From Bacteroidia bacterium (lineage in GTDB: Bacteria > Bacteroidota > Bacteroidia > Flavobacteriales > Schleiferiaceae), in assembly GCA_030424545.1 (NCBI GenBank), contig JAUHWL010000002.1, positions 310,001 to 374,000 on the forward strand: a DNA stretch of 64,000 nt. Direction: 5' to 3'. The number at the start of each line of letters is the position of its first letter. The stretch's first letter is position 1. Shown here one piece after another: positions 16,457 through 25,838 of the stretch. The notes under the pieces were generated by a model. That model worked only from the letters and a program-made list of their open reading frames with translations. It was not told where the DNA came from and ran no database searches. Made by a program: the position numbers and the translations under genes.

Positions 16457-17412
16457 GCTAATGTTTTACTAACAATCTCTTCAATGCTTTTGTGCTGATA
16501 TCCTAAATGTTTTTGTGCCTTAGTATCGTCTGCGCTATACGATTTTAATAGTAATGTTACTTTATCAGGTGTAAGCGTTGGTTCCTTGTTTGTTAACTTG
16601 CTTATTAGCCAATAAAAAGGCAACATACTACGAAGCAAAAAGGCCGGAGTTGTTTTTTTAGAAACACTTAGTTTTAGTTGTCGTTGTATTTCTTGAATCA
16701 AAGCTAAAACAGAAAAATAGGGTCCGCCTAAAATATATTTTTCTCCAATAGCACCTTTTTCTATTGCCGAGATATGCGCGCGAGCTACTTCTTCTACCCA
16801 AGCAAAATTTCCGCTAGAAGGTGGGATTCCAGGTAATGTTTGGTTGCTTACATGCGTAAAAATTTGTATCCAATTGTTGGTATCCCACGGCCCAATAATA
16901 TGGCATGGGTTTAAAATAACCGCATTTAAATTCTTGTTTTTAACGGCTTCTTCTATTAATTCTTCGGCTTTACGCTTAGTAATACCGTAATGAAGACCCG
17001 TTGATTGGGCATTGGATTTGCTATTTTCTGTAATAGTTGCTTTGTGTAATCCAAATGTTGTAATAGATGATGTATGGATAAATCGCTTAACATTTTTGCG
17101 TAATGCTGCTTCAATTACACTGGCCGTGCCTTCTACATTAATTTTATGTTGTTCTTTAAAAAGGGGTTGCCATTGGGTTGTACTTGCCGCCATATGAAAA
17201 ACAACAAATTCGTCATTGGGCATAGCGTTCGCCAGCGCATCAACATCAAACAAAGAGACTTTAACCCAGTTTACATTTGCATTTTTTAAGAGCGGATGAT
17301 TTACTTTATGGCGGTAAATGGCCGTAATATCCCACCCATCTTTTTCCAATTGGTGGATGAGGTTTACGCCTAGAAAACCTGTTCCTCCTGTTACAAATGC
17401 AGTTTTACACAT
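16438..17412 (-). CDS. NAD(P)-dependent epimerase/dehydratase (extended SDR)
   Basis: Extended short-chain dehydrogenase of 324 residues, closest in pattern to dihydroflavonol-4-reductase-like proteins. The dinucleotide site is TGGTGFLGVNLIHQL at residues 8-22. The catalytic triad is readable as TSSITT (Ser/Thr) and YGITKRKAE (Tyr-x3-Lys). The substrate is unknown. Its ATG follows the TAA of the upstream lipoprotein directly, with no bases between, and its 3' end overlaps the DCC gene. Confidence 0.9.
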   Translation of the reverse strand: MCKTAFVTGGTGFLGVNLIHQLEKDGWDITAIYRHKVNHPLLKNANVNWVKVSLFDVDALANAMPNDEFVVFHMAASTTQWQPLFKEQHKINVEGTASVIEAALRKNVKRFIHTSSITTFGLHKATITENSKSNAQSTGLHYGITKRKAEELIEEAVKNKNLNAVILNPCHIIGPWDTNNWIQIFTHVSNQTLPGIPPSSGNFAWVEEVARAHISAIEKGAIGEKYILGGPYFSVLALIQEIQRQLKLSVSKKTTPAFLLRSMLPFYWLISKLTNKEPTLTPDKVTLLLKSYSADDTKAQKHLGYQHKSIEEIVSKTLAWKNAQ

Positions 17413-19998
17413 TTAATCTTGCATTAATTTGTAATCTAAAATGGCACCATCTTCTGTGGCCACAATTACATGCACATCTTTATCGTTGGTTTTGCCAACC
17501 GTGGCCGTGCCAGTACCGTATAAGGGCATGCCAGGTAGCGGATTACCTTTCCAATCGTAAATCCAAATTTGGTTATTTTTTGTAGTAACCGAAATAAAGG
17601 TATCTTTACCTACGGTGTAAATGCGTGGTTCATAGATTATTTCTTCGTTAAATTCAATATCAAAATTAGAATCATCATCTCGCTTAAAAACGTAATTCTC
17701 TGAGGCCAAAAGTTGAGATTTATTCTTTGCAGACATAAACTTGGGCGATTCTTTAAACGCTTGCAAGCTGTCTATTTGGTCGTCTATAATTAAGTTAAGT
17801 ACGTAGCCAGATTTGCTTAATGCGCTTAGTTTTCCGCCAACGGTTTTGTCGGGCACCAAGTATATTTGGCTGGCCAAGTTTTTTAATTGGCTTTTTATGG
17901 GTTGCCTAATTTCTCCTCTTCGGTTTAATAAATACACATTTCCTTCATCATCGGCCGTATAAATGTAATCTTTGGTGCCAATAACATCGTGTTTGGGTTT
18001 GGCAATTAGGGTTGATTTTGCCTTCTTAAACTCCCAACCATCTACTTCTTTTCCATCGCCATCAAAATTGTAAAGTCTGTTTTGGCACGGAACTATAAAC
18101 CTGTATTTCCGCGTGTTTTCATAATCTAGCGTGGCCATTGGTGCAGTGGCCGTTTTAGGTAATTTTACAGGGAAATTGCCTACATTTTTACCATTTCTAT
18201 CTAATATGTAAATAGATTGGGCTGTATTGAAAACAAGTTGAAATTTATTGTTTTTATATAAATCAACCTGATCTACTTCGCCAAGAATAGCGCCATCTAC
18301 CTGGTTTTTCCAAAGGGTTTTTCCTTGGGCATTTATTAAATAAATGATGTTGTTTTTGTCTTGTACAAATACATCGTTAGATTTTGTGTGATGATTGTAC
18401 ACCAGTTGTGGGCGAGAGGCCGCTTCGGCATCTAGTTTATGAGACCAATATTGCTTGGCTATCTGCTCTGTTTCTGTTTGATGTAATAAGACTAGCTCTG
18501 TATAAGCGGCTTCATTTTTTTGTTTTATTTGAATAACGGCCCAATTAATCTTTTCCATTTGTGAGGCAGATGATCCTAATTTTTTGGCGTTTTCTGTGTT
18601 TAATTCTTTTTGTGCGAGATTATACCACTCCATATTTTTTGCAACGGCTAAGATGTGAGCATTGTCGTCTAAAAGTGATTCTACGGGTTTAAAATCTTCG
18701 GCATTGTACCATGTTTTTTCGGCCAATAAGTTGTTTATGGTGCTTTTTGCATTGGCTAAATTGTTTGAAAAAATTACCCAGTTGTTGTGATAAAACCAAT
18801 ATGGTTCGCTTAAGTGGCTAAATAGTTTTCCAAATAAGAGTGGCAGTGCATGACGTTTGTTTAATTTTTTGATATCAATTTCTCTATAATTCTCAATAAA
18901 ATCGCCACTTGCACTGTTTAGGGCGTTGCTGGCTAGTTCGGTATCTAAAATGCGAATAAACCCGTTTTTGCTTTCGGCTGAATTTACTGCACCATCACTA
19001 TAAAAAACACCCAATTCTTCATCTACAAAGGCCATCCAGTTTTCTGGGTTTACCGCCATGTTTTCTAGTTGAATATTTCTCTTTTTTAGTTTATTCACTT
19101 TGCCCAAATACTCACTAAAGTTTGCCTGCCAAGTATCTAAATCATTACAAGATTGGCTTATGGCTAATGCAGCATTTTGCGGAATAATTTCGGTGAAATT
19201 TGCGCTGCCTTGGCCGCAATTGGCAAATAGTCCTAAATATGTAATGGCAGTATCTGGTACTAAACTTATGCCTGTAAAATTGATGTCGTTTTTGTTTATG
19301 TCAAGGTCTAAGGCGCTCCATGTAGCCATTTTTCCGGGCCATTCTGTGGTTTCTAAAAGCAAAGTGTTTAACCATTCTGGCATTGACTTGTACTGGACAA
19401 AAACATTAATAGGGTCTTTGCTATTGGTTGTTTTTAAGGTGTGCATAAAATGTGCGTCATCGCTTAAATTTATGCCACTCTCCAGCTGTTTTAGTGAAGC
19501 TTCTACAAGGTTTTCATGTTCGCTTAATAAGACTAAGCCATTCTGCTTTGCGAAAAAGAAATCCAAATCATCGTTTGTAAAATGTATTATTTTACTAGAT
19601 CCATAAATGCGTGATGAAGTATTTCCAAAGGTTGCCAGAGCTGTTTCGTTTATAAAGGGCACATCTTCACTTTCTATAGTCCAAAGCCAACCAAATGTTC
19701 CTGCCCCATATTGATCAAAAGCGCCAAAGCCACGGATATTTTGGGCTTTATCGTTATTAAAGCCATCTAAAAGGCTTACAAAATTGCTGAGATTAGAAAA
19801 TACGATTGACTCTTTTAGAACGGTACCGGGTACAGATTCTTGTAAATCGCTATTTAGTTGGTGAACATTGTTTATCCGAACCACAAAAGTGCTGCGAACG
19901 GGTATTGCGCTTAGGGCTGTGCTTTTAGAAATTTCGTCTTTGCAAGAAGCTGCGTAGAGCAGGGGTAGAGCCAAAAAAAGTAAGGCCTTCATTTTCAT
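17413..19998 (-). CDS. Large lipoprotein with C-terminal beta-propeller-like region, unknown function
   Basis: An 861-residue protein starting at ATG 19998. The signal MKMKALLFLALPLLYAASC ends in a lipobox, so it is a periplasmic or outer-membrane lipoprotein. Residues to about 530 are helix/strand mixed with no motif that I know. From about 540 onward there are repeated blades of the type VQDKNNIIYLINAQGK, YILDRNGKNVGNFP, YTADDEGNVYLLNRRGE and IWIYDWKGNPLPG, which looks like a PQQ/WD-type propeller (inference). First gene of the operon with the epimerase and DCC protein. Confidence 0.75.
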   Translation of the reverse strand: MKMKALLFLALPLLYAASCKDEISKSTALSAIPVRSTFVVRINNVHQLNSDLQESVPGTVLKESIVFSNLSNFVSLLDGFNNDKAQNIRGFGAFDQYGAGTFGWLWTIESEDVPFINETALATFGNTSSRIYGSSKIIHFTNDDLDFFFAKQNGLVLLSEHENLVEASLKQLESGINLSDDAHFMHTLKTTNSKDPINVFVQYKSMPEWLNTLLLETTEWPGKMATWSALDLDINKNDINFTGISLVPDTAITYLGLFANCGQGSANFTEIIPQNAALAISQSCNDLDTWQANFSEYLGKVNKLKKRNIQLENMAVNPENWMAFVDEELGVFYSDGAVNSAESKNGFIRILDTELASNALNSASGDFIENYREIDIKKLNKRHALPLLFGKLFSHLSEPYWFYHNNWVIFSNNLANAKSTINNLLAEKTWYNAEDFKPVESLLDDNAHILAVAKNMEWYNLAQKELNTENAKKLGSSASQMEKINWAVIQIKQKNEAAYTELVLLHQTETEQIAKQYWSHKLDAEAASRPQLVYNHHTKSNDVFVQDKNNIIYLINAQGKTLWKNQVDGAILGEVDQVDLYKNNKFQLVFNTAQSIYILDRNGKNVGNFPVKLPKTATAPMATLDYENTRKYRFIVPCQNRLYNFDGDGKEVDGWEFKKAKSTLIAKPKHDVIGTKDYIYTADDEGNVYLLNRRGEIRQPIKSQLKNLASQIYLVPDKTVGGKLSALSKSGYVLNLIIDDQIDSLQAFKESPKFMSAKNKSQLLASENYVFKRDDDSNFDIEFNEEIIYEPRIYTVGKDTFISVTTKNNQIWIYDWKGNPLPGMPLYGTGTATVGKTNDKDVHVIVATEDGAILDYKLMQD

Positions 19999-20131
19999 AA
20001 TGGTAACGTAATTTGTCTCAAAAGTACACAACCATCAACCTCAAAAAATAGGTGTAAAGATTAAGTTACCTACATAATTTGTGAATAAAAACGGCATATA
20101 AAATGTGCTAAAATTTGCATAGCAATTGTTG

Positions 20132-21223
20132 TTAGATTACCATTTGCTGCATGGCAATTTCATACTGTTCTATTATCGTTCTCCAGTTAAATTTATCTCT
20201 TACGGCACTTACGTTTCTTTTGCTATAATTTATTCTTGATGTAGATGTAACGGGCTTATCTATGCATGATGCTACATCGTGTGCATTGGTAAAATAGCGA
20301 GCAGACCGACCTAAAATTGACTTATTAAACTCATTGTTGTGCGCAACTATAAAACTACCGCAAGCCATTGCTTCTAATAAACTAGGGTTTGTGCCGCCAA
20401 CCGAGTGGCCATGAAAATACATATCAGCATAGAAACGCAAATCATTTAGCACATCTTTGTTGTAAATACCTTCTAAAAATTTAATGCGTTTTTCTGTTCT
20501 AAACTTGCGCACCATTTTTCTGCCAAACGCATTGTTTGTGTTGCCAATGACCAACATTGGGTTTTTGTTTTGGCTCATTTTTACCCCATCCAAAATTTCT
20601 TCAATGTGGTTTTCTGGCTCCATGCGCGCAATTAGCAAATTGTAATTAAGTTCAGAAACACCGTATTCTATTAATGTTTCTGAACTATTGGTTTTCGGAA
20701 TTTTGGCTCCGTACGGAATATAAATTACTTGATTCGTAAATTTTTCATGCAAGTAATGCTCAATCTTTGGATTGTCTGCAATGAGCAGATGACTATGTTT
20801 AGCCGCCCATTTTTCTGCTCTTAATAAAAACCGTTGTACAAATGGACTGTATTTGCTTCTTTTCCATTCTAGCCCATCCATATTGGTAATCACCTTAGAT
20901 TTATGGGGTAATACCCAAAACCAAATGCTACTACTGGTATATCCAAGTTGTAGAATTATATCGGGTTTAGAAAAGCGCGTGTGCAATGAAGCACCTAAAT
21001 CATAGATAAATTGGCCTGCGCTGCCTATTATTTTTTCAGGATTTAGTACCCGTACCAGCTTTACACCAGGATGTTTCCATCCTTTTACAGGATGATCGCT
21101 GGGTATGTAAACTGTTGTTTGATGACCACGGTTGGCCAAACCTATCGCTAGCTTTTCTGCTAATTCTTCAAATCCACCATATCTGTTGGGAATTCCCCGA
21201 GAACCTAAAATTGCAATTTTCAT
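20132..21223 (-). CDS. Glycosyltransferase (DUF1972 + GT4)
   Basis: Cytoplasmic GT-B enzyme of 363 residues that adds a sugar, often rhamnose, to a polysaccharide or lipid carrier. The N-terminal DUF1972 domain opens with MKIAILGSRGIPNRYGGFEE. The C-terminal GT4 domain shows the nucleotide-sugar pattern FHGHSVGGTNPSLLEAMACG with its conserved Glu. A start at ATG 21223 is natural. Next on the strand upstream are PlsC and a second GT4 enzyme, with gaps of about 75 bases, so this is a small envelope-building group. Confidence 0.92.
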   Translation of the reverse strand: MKIAILGSRGIPNRYGGFEELAEKLAIGLANRGHQTTVYIPSDHPVKGWKHPGVKLVRVLNPEKIIGSAGQFIYDLGASLHTRFSKPDIILQLGYTSSSIWFWVLPHKSKVITNMDGLEWKRSKYSPFVQRFLLRAEKWAAKHSHLLIADNPKIEHYLHEKFTNQVIYIPYGAKIPKTNSSETLIEYGVSELNYNLLIARMEPENHIEEILDGVKMSQNKNPMLVIGNTNNAFGRKMVRKFRTEKRIKFLEGIYNKDVLNDLRFYADMYFHGHSVGGTNPSLLEAMACGSFIVAHNNEFNKSILGRSARYFTNAHDVASCIDKPVTSTSRINYSKRNVSAVRDKFNWRTIIEQYEIAMQQMVI

Positions 21224-21297
21224 GTATACGTTTTACAAATACTTATGGGAAGATTTTAGGCTTGGTTGGATAATAACGTGTGCTTGGTTTCTTTGTT

Positions 21298-21993
21298 TTA
21301 AGTGGGCAAAATATCTCTTTTTACCGTTTGTTCAACTTTTTCTATTAGCTCTTCTACGGGCAGGGTATTTACAGCCAAAGGTTGGTGCACCTTTAGTTTT
21401 AAATGTACAAAGGCGTTTATTGGAAAAGCGCCATATTTTACAATTCGCCAAGAGTTGTTTACGGTTATAGGCACAATCAATGCATCGGGCATGTTTTTTA
21501 TTAAAACCTTTAACCCCATGGTATTAAAGGCTTTTGGTTGGCCGTTTTTGCTTCTTGTACCTTCTGGGAAAATTACACCCGCGTGATTGTTGGCCGATAT
21601 TTGCTTAGCAAATGCTGCTAGAGCAGGCAAAGATTGTCTTGGGTTTTTACGGTCTATAAGTACAGAACCGCCATGGCGAAGGTTAAAAGATACGCTAGGT
21701 ATTCCTTTTCCTAACTCTATTTTAGAAATAAACTTTGGGTGATATTGGCGCATGTACCAACTTATGGCAATAATATCAAACATGCTTTGGTGGTTTGATA
21801 CAAAAATGAGTGGCTTGTTTTTAGGCAAATGTTGTTTGTTGGTATAAGAGCTAATGTTGCCCACCAAATAAAAAACGCCCAACAACATTAGGTTTAAAAT
21901 ATCTACCGAAAATTTATGTGCTTTGTAACCACCTAATTTTAGGCATAGCCATTGTAGCACATGGCAGAATACCAACACAAACCCAAATAGCAA
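21298..21993 (-). CDS. plsC: 1-acyl-sn-glycerol-3-phosphate acyltransferase (PlsC family), true start uncertain
   Basis: Makes phosphatidic acid by acylating lysophosphatidic acid at the inner membrane. Motif I NHQSMFD (the HX4D catalytic pair) and motif III FPEGTRSKNG are intact. The frame given starts at TTG 21993, but it runs open for another 80 or so bases. The upstream residues read KTLIKILLIPTSIIYYLL, a natural N-terminal membrane segment, so the gene most likely begins near 22044, where the codon is ATC rather than ATG. Upstream GT4 gene ends at 22080. Confidence 0.88.
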   Translation of the reverse strand: MLFGFVLVFCHVLQWLCLKLGGYKAHKFSVDILNLMLLGVFYLVGNISSYTNKQHLPKNKPLIFVSNHQSMFDIIAISWYMRQYHPKFISKIELGKGIPSVSFNLRHGGSVLIDRKNPRQSLPALAAFAKQISANNHAGVIFPEGTRSKNGQPKAFNTMGLKVLIKNMPDALIVPITVNNSWRIVKYGAFPINAFVHLKLKVHQPLAVNTLPVEELIEKVEQTVKRDILPT

Positions 21994-22079
21994 ATAGTAA
22001 ATTATGCTAGTTGGTATTAATAATATTTTAATAAGTGTTTTGATAAATCCGAATTGCCTTGCGATTATTAAATCAGAAA

Positions 22080-23147
22080 CTAATCATTTAAAACTTGTGT
22101 ATAAACCTTTAAAATTTGCTTCCCAATTGTTTGCCATTGATGGCGTTCTTTTTGTTCGGCTGAAATTTTAAACGGAGGCAAATTTAATGCTTCGTTTATT
22201 TTTTCACATATGTTTTTCGGGTCGTTTGGATTACAAAAAGTCACATAATTTTTAAAGATTGCATTCATGTCTGGCCGATTGGCCATAACTACGTTACAGC
22301 CTTGGCTCATGGCTTCTAGGGCAACCAAACCAAAGGTTTCAAAGTAACTGGGCAAAACCAAAACTTTTGCGTTTTGGTAGGCTTCAAGTAAATTATCTCG
22401 ATCTAGCCATCCTTCAAAAGTTACATTACTACTTTTTTCTGCTTGGCAATTTTCAAAATAGTCTTGTTGGTTTGCAGCGGCTTTGCCAATTATTTTTAAC
22501 GACCAATTTGCATTTTTTGCGGCCTTAATAAGATTGAGTTGATTTTTTAAACCTTCTATCCTTCCTACACAAATTACCCCTTCTTTGTGGGTAATAGGAT
22601 TATCTTTCCAAAAATGGGCGGGCAAACCAAGCGGAATTACCGCGATTTTGTCTTTACATTGAAAAGAATGGTTAATTCTTTTTTCTTCGCTTTTAGTGCT
22701 TGTAATGATGGCATTGGCCCGCTGTACTATTTTTTCTTCACTTTTTCTATGGCCGTTTATCAGGTATTTAATTCCAGGAAAATAGTCGGTACCATTAAAA
22801 CCGCGTGCAATGGTTTTGCCAAATTCTAGTCTGTCTTTTCCTATTAATTTCCTCAGCTTGCCCAAGGTGCCTTTACGCATGCTGTCGTACTCGGCATAAT
22901 CTACCCAAATGCTACTAACAACAAGAGGTTGGGTAATGTGTGTTAAATCATCTACAATATCGGCCGGCCGGCCAAGGTTAAAAAAATGTATGAGGTTGTA
23001 CGAGGCGTAGTTTACAAACTCTCCGCGTAAGATAATATCAACCTTAACGCCTAACTCGCGCAACGCATCGGCTGTTTTCACCACTTGTTGAGTGTCTCCA
23101 CCGGGTTGAGAAAACAGAGTTTTTCTTGCTGTAAAAAGCACTTTCAT
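22080..23147 (-). CDS. Glycosyltransferase family 4 protein
   Basis: A 355-residue GT-B glycosyltransferase. The N-terminal half has the acceptor-side features KVLFTARKTLFSQPGGDTQQV and the C-terminal half the donor site: GVICVGRIEGLKNQLNLIKA and the EX7E motif in SYFETFGLVALEAMSQG. Substrates are unknown. It is the first gene of the PlsC-containing group on this strand, with the MATE exporter gene 51 bases upstream, and could be co-transcribed with it. Confidence 0.92.
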   Translation of the reverse strand: MKVLFTARKTLFSQPGGDTQQVVKTADALRELGVKVDIILRGEFVNYASYNLIHFFNLGRPADIVDDLTHITQPLVVSSIWVDYAEYDSMRKGTLGKLRKLIGKDRLEFGKTIARGFNGTDYFPGIKYLINGHRKSEEKIVQRANAIITSTKSEEKRINHSFQCKDKIAVIPLGLPAHFWKDNPITHKEGVICVGRIEGLKNQLNLIKAAKNANWSLKIIGKAAANQQDYFENCQAEKSSNVTFEGWLDRDNLLEAYQNAKVLVLPSYFETFGLVALEAMSQGCNVVMANRPDMNAIFKNYVTFCNPNDPKNICEKINEALNLPPFKISAEQKERHQWQTIGKQILKVYTQVLND

Positions 23148-23198
23148 GTGGCAAAAGGTAGCTAAAGTTTACATGTAAAATAAATGAAACTAAAAATC

Positions 23199-24548
23199 TT
23201 AATCGATTAAAGAATCAGCTTTTTTAATAAACCTGCGGAACAACAAAATTGCATTTACGGTAAGGCCTACGGCAAGTCCAATCCAAACACCAATAACCCC
23301 CAAAGTGGTATAAAATCCCAACAGATAGGCTAGGGGTAGTGCAATTACCCAATAGCTAAAAAATGTTAATATAGTTGGTGTACGCACATCGCTTAAACCG
23401 CGCAGCGCACCTTGGGCCACTACTTGTACGCCATCAGAAATTTGAAACAAAAATGTAATGATGAGCAATTGAGCGGCAATGGCAATTACGGTTTGGTCTT
23501 GGGTAAATAAAGAAGGCCAAAAAAACCGTCCGGTAAGAAATACAATGCCCATAAAGCTCATGAAAATAATAACCATAACAAACAACGAAAGGGCGGCCAA
23601 CTTTAAAGTGTTATAATCTTTTTTACCTAGCTGATTGCCCACACGTATAGAGGCCGCGGCACTTAATCCTCCGGCTGCCATATAACTTATAGATGCTAAA
23701 GAAATGCTTACTTGATGTGCCGCCTGCGGCAACGCGCCAATTACGCCAATTAAAATGGCGCAAACGGCAAACGTGCCTACCTCAAAAATGTATTGCAAAC
23801 CGCTGGGCACGCCAATGGTTAAAATTTCTTTTATGCTTTTTAAATTAAGTTTAGCGGTTTCTCTGGCCACCCAGTATTTTTTAAATTTTGATTTGTACTT
23901 GATGTACAACCAAAGACCTACAAACATGGCTATTCTAGAAATTAGCGTGGCATATGCAGCCCCGTTTAAACCAAGTTCCGGAAATCCCCAAACGCCTTTT
24001 ATTAAAACATAATTTAATACAATGTTGAGCACATTTGCGGCCAAGCTAATGCGTGTTGCTGCGGCAGTATCGCTAAGTCCTTCGGCAAATTGTTTTAGGT
24101 TTAAAAACAATAAAAAAGGAATCATGCTTAAGCTGATGATAGCGAAAAATGGAATGGCATAATCTACCACGGCTGCATCTTGCTTCATTAATTTAAAAAT
24201 GGGTTCTAGCCCCAGCATGAGGCCTGTGATAAGTACGCCAAAAATTAAATTTACGTAGAAGGCATTTTTCCAGAGCGTGGCAGATTTTTTTACATTTTTT
24301 TCTCCATCGGCATTGGCAACCAATGGAGTTAGACCAAATGCAACGCCCAGAGCAAAAACAAACGGAATATGAAAAACACTATTGGCAAGTGCCGTGGCGG
24401 CTAGGGGTATGGGCCCTAAAAACTGACCCACCATTACGCTATCTGCCACACCTACCATTATGTGGCCCAATGAGCCAATCATAACTGGCAAAGCCAACTT
24501 GGTGTTTATTTTGTATTGTTCTTTGTATGTAGCGCTTAAAATTTTCAA
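23199..24548 (-). CDS. MATE-family multidrug exporter
   Basis: Twelve-helix inner-membrane antiporter of 449 residues that uses an ion gradient to expel drugs or metabolites. The N-terminal pattern LALPVMIGSLGHIMVGVADS and the mirrored MGQFLG-type loops fit the NorM branch. The start is TTG at 24548: an in-frame TAG lies 9 bases upstream and no ATG precedes the first helix. A terminator for the upstream small gene lies just before it, so this gene needs its own promoter. Confidence 0.93.
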   Translation of the reverse strand: MKILSATYKEQYKINTKLALPVMIGSLGHIMVGVADSVMVGQFLGPIPLAATALANSVFHIPFVFALGVAFGLTPLVANADGEKNVKKSATLWKNAFYVNLIFGVLITGLMLGLEPIFKLMKQDAAVVDYAIPFFAIISLSMIPFLLFLNLKQFAEGLSDTAAATRISLAANVLNIVLNYVLIKGVWGFPELGLNGAAYATLISRIAMFVGLWLYIKYKSKFKKYWVARETAKLNLKSIKEILTIGVPSGLQYIFEVGTFAVCAILIGVIGALPQAAHQVSISLASISYMAAGGLSAAASIRVGNQLGKKDYNTLKLAALSLFVMVIIFMSFMGIVFLTGRFFWPSLFTQDQTVIAIAAQLLIITFLFQISDGVQVVAQGALRGLSDVRTPTILTFFSYWVIALPLAYLLGFYTTLGVIGVWIGLAVGLTVNAILLFRRFIKKADSLID

Positions 24549-24564
24549 AACTATTTTCTATCCA

Positions 24565-24591
24565 TAAAAAACCCCCAACATTGTGGGGGCT
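24565..24591 (-). terminator. Rho-independent terminator after the 76-aa gene
   Basis: On the minus strand a CCCCCA/TGGGGG stem with a 6-base loop is followed by six T. It ends the gene at 24597-24827 and separates it from the MATE gene. Confidence 0.75.
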
Positions 24592-24596
24592 ATATA

Positions 24597-24827
24597 TCAA
24601 TCTAAGTTTTCGTATCGATCTACCTCTCGTTGATAAAAAGCCTCTGCTTCTAATATTAATTGGGCTACCTCTTTTTCTAAATCTACCCCGGGTTCTTCCT
24701 CTAGTTGGTCAAACCATTCTACTTCATCGTTTTCTAAATTAATTACAAAACGTGGGAATTCTGTGTGTACGATGAATATAGATTCTGGGAAATCGGTGTT
24801 ATCGCCAAGTAGAAATTTAGGTAACAT
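24597..24827 (-). CDS. Small acidic conserved protein, unknown function
   Basis: A 76-residue cytoplasmic protein starting at ATG 24827. It opens MLPKFLLGDNTDFPESIFIVHTE, then has a strongly acidic C-terminal half with many Glu/Asp and a final predicted helix. I recognise no motif, though short proteins of this look are common in Bacteroidota. Its own promoter-like box and terminator mark it as a single-gene unit, which supports it as real. Confidence 0.75.
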   Translation of the reverse strand: MLPKFLLGDNTDFPESIFIVHTEFPRFVINLENDEVEWFDQLEEEPGVDLEKEVAQLILEAEAFYQREVDRYENLD

Positions 24828-24847
24828 ATTTTTTAATTTTTGCCGTG

Positions 24848-24877
24848 CAAATGTAATCAAGTAAAAGGTATAGTAAA
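24848..24877 (-). promoter_or_regulatory. Predicted promoter of the 76-aa gene
   Basis: Minus strand TACATTTG (24855-24848) is a perfect TAnnTTTG. TTTA about 18 bases upstream may act as -33. It leaves a leader of roughly 15-20 bases before ATG 24827. Confidence 0.45.
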
Positions 24878-24980
24878 TGTGTTAAAATTGGATTTATCCG
24901 TTTTACATAAGGCAGTAGGTGATTTCTATATTTCAGATAAAAGGCAAGATTAAAGCCTAATGGCTCAATGGGCGTTCTGA

Positions 24981-24988
24981 TAAATTTG
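24981..24988 (+). promoter_or_regulatory. Predicted -7 box before the 254-aa secreted protein
   Basis: TAAATTTG matches TAnnTTTG exactly. It would give a leader of about 55 bases to ATG 25048. No good -33 partner is seen. Confidence 0.35.
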
Positions 24989-25047
24989 CCCAAATTTGTT
25001 TTTTGTTTGTTGATTAAACCAGAAAGTTTAAAACCAAATCATTGTTT

Positions 25048-25812
25048 ATGAAGAATTTAGTTTTTGTAGGAAGCCTTTTTTTATTTGTAAGTGGAGCAAA
25101 AGATATAAGCAACATTCAAGTTCAAAACAACTCACCACAATCTAGTGCCAACAAGAGGGTAGAACAGGTTTTTGCAGATTATTACAATCATCAATTTAAA
25201 CATAACATTATAATTTCGGGTTACGCCCATAGGTTGATGCCACCTAAAGGTAAGGCACGCATAGATGCTACTTTTTTAAATGAAAATGGGGATTTGATTG
25301 AAGGCGTATTAACGTTTAATGGCATTGAATACTCTACAGATACTACACACAAGAATATTTATGTATCTAGAAACCCCGGTGTTGAATGTTTTGAACAAAA
25401 CAACATTGTGTTGTTCACTAATTTAGCTGGAGAAGTATTAGTTGACACTGAGATTCATCTTCCCAAAGAAATTTTTATTACTTCTACAGATCAGAGCATT
25501 TCTTCTGGGATGACCATTACATATAATGTTGATGAAACCAATACAAATGGAGTTGCATTTTTGGTTTCTTTTCAACCAAATGAAACTGAGAATGCCGCAT
25601 TCAGCTCACTTCAAGCAAAGTTTAATGTTGTACATGACGATACCGATGACGGTTTGTTTACCGTACCCAACGAATTGCTTAAAGGTATTCCAACAGGTGC
25701 TTCAGTTTCGGTTGAAGTTTTTCGAGGTAATTTAAACTACAACGTAAATAACCCAAATAGTTTTGGCGTGCTTGGTTATTGTAGTTCTGAAACTTACATG
25801 CGTGTTAAGTAG
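25048..25812 (+). CDS. Secreted protein of unknown function
   Basis: Not recognised. Starts at ATG 25048 with a signal peptide, MKNLVFVGSLFLFVSGAKD. About 254 residues, mostly beta-strand by pattern, with two Cys far apart (VECFEQ and GYCSSE) that may form a disulphide. The centre resembles an Ig- or carbohydrate-binding-type beta sandwich, but I cannot name it. It has no T9SS tail and no lipobox. Converges on the response-regulator gene. Confidence 0.7.
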   Translation: MKNLVFVGSLFLFVSGAKDISNIQVQNNSPQSSANKRVEQVFADYYNHQFKHNIIISGYAHRLMPPKGKARIDATFLNENGDLIEGVLTFNGIEYSTDTTHKNIYVSRNPGVECFEQNNIVLFTNLAGEVLVDTEIHLPKEIFITSTDQSISSGMTITYNVDETNTNGVAFLVSFQPNETENAAFSSLQAKFNVVHDDTDDGLFTVPNELLKGIPTGASVSVEVFRGNLNYNVNNPNSFGVLGYCSSETYMRVK

Positions 25813-25838
25813 AACTGGTATAAGATTAAACAGTAATT

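Noticed and set aside
20132-23147. Full capsule or O-antigen gene cluster
   Set aside because: Only two glycosyltransferases and PlsC; no flippase of the Wzx type, no polymerase and no sugar-nucleotide genes. The MATE protein next to them fits NorM-type drug exporters better than Wzx.
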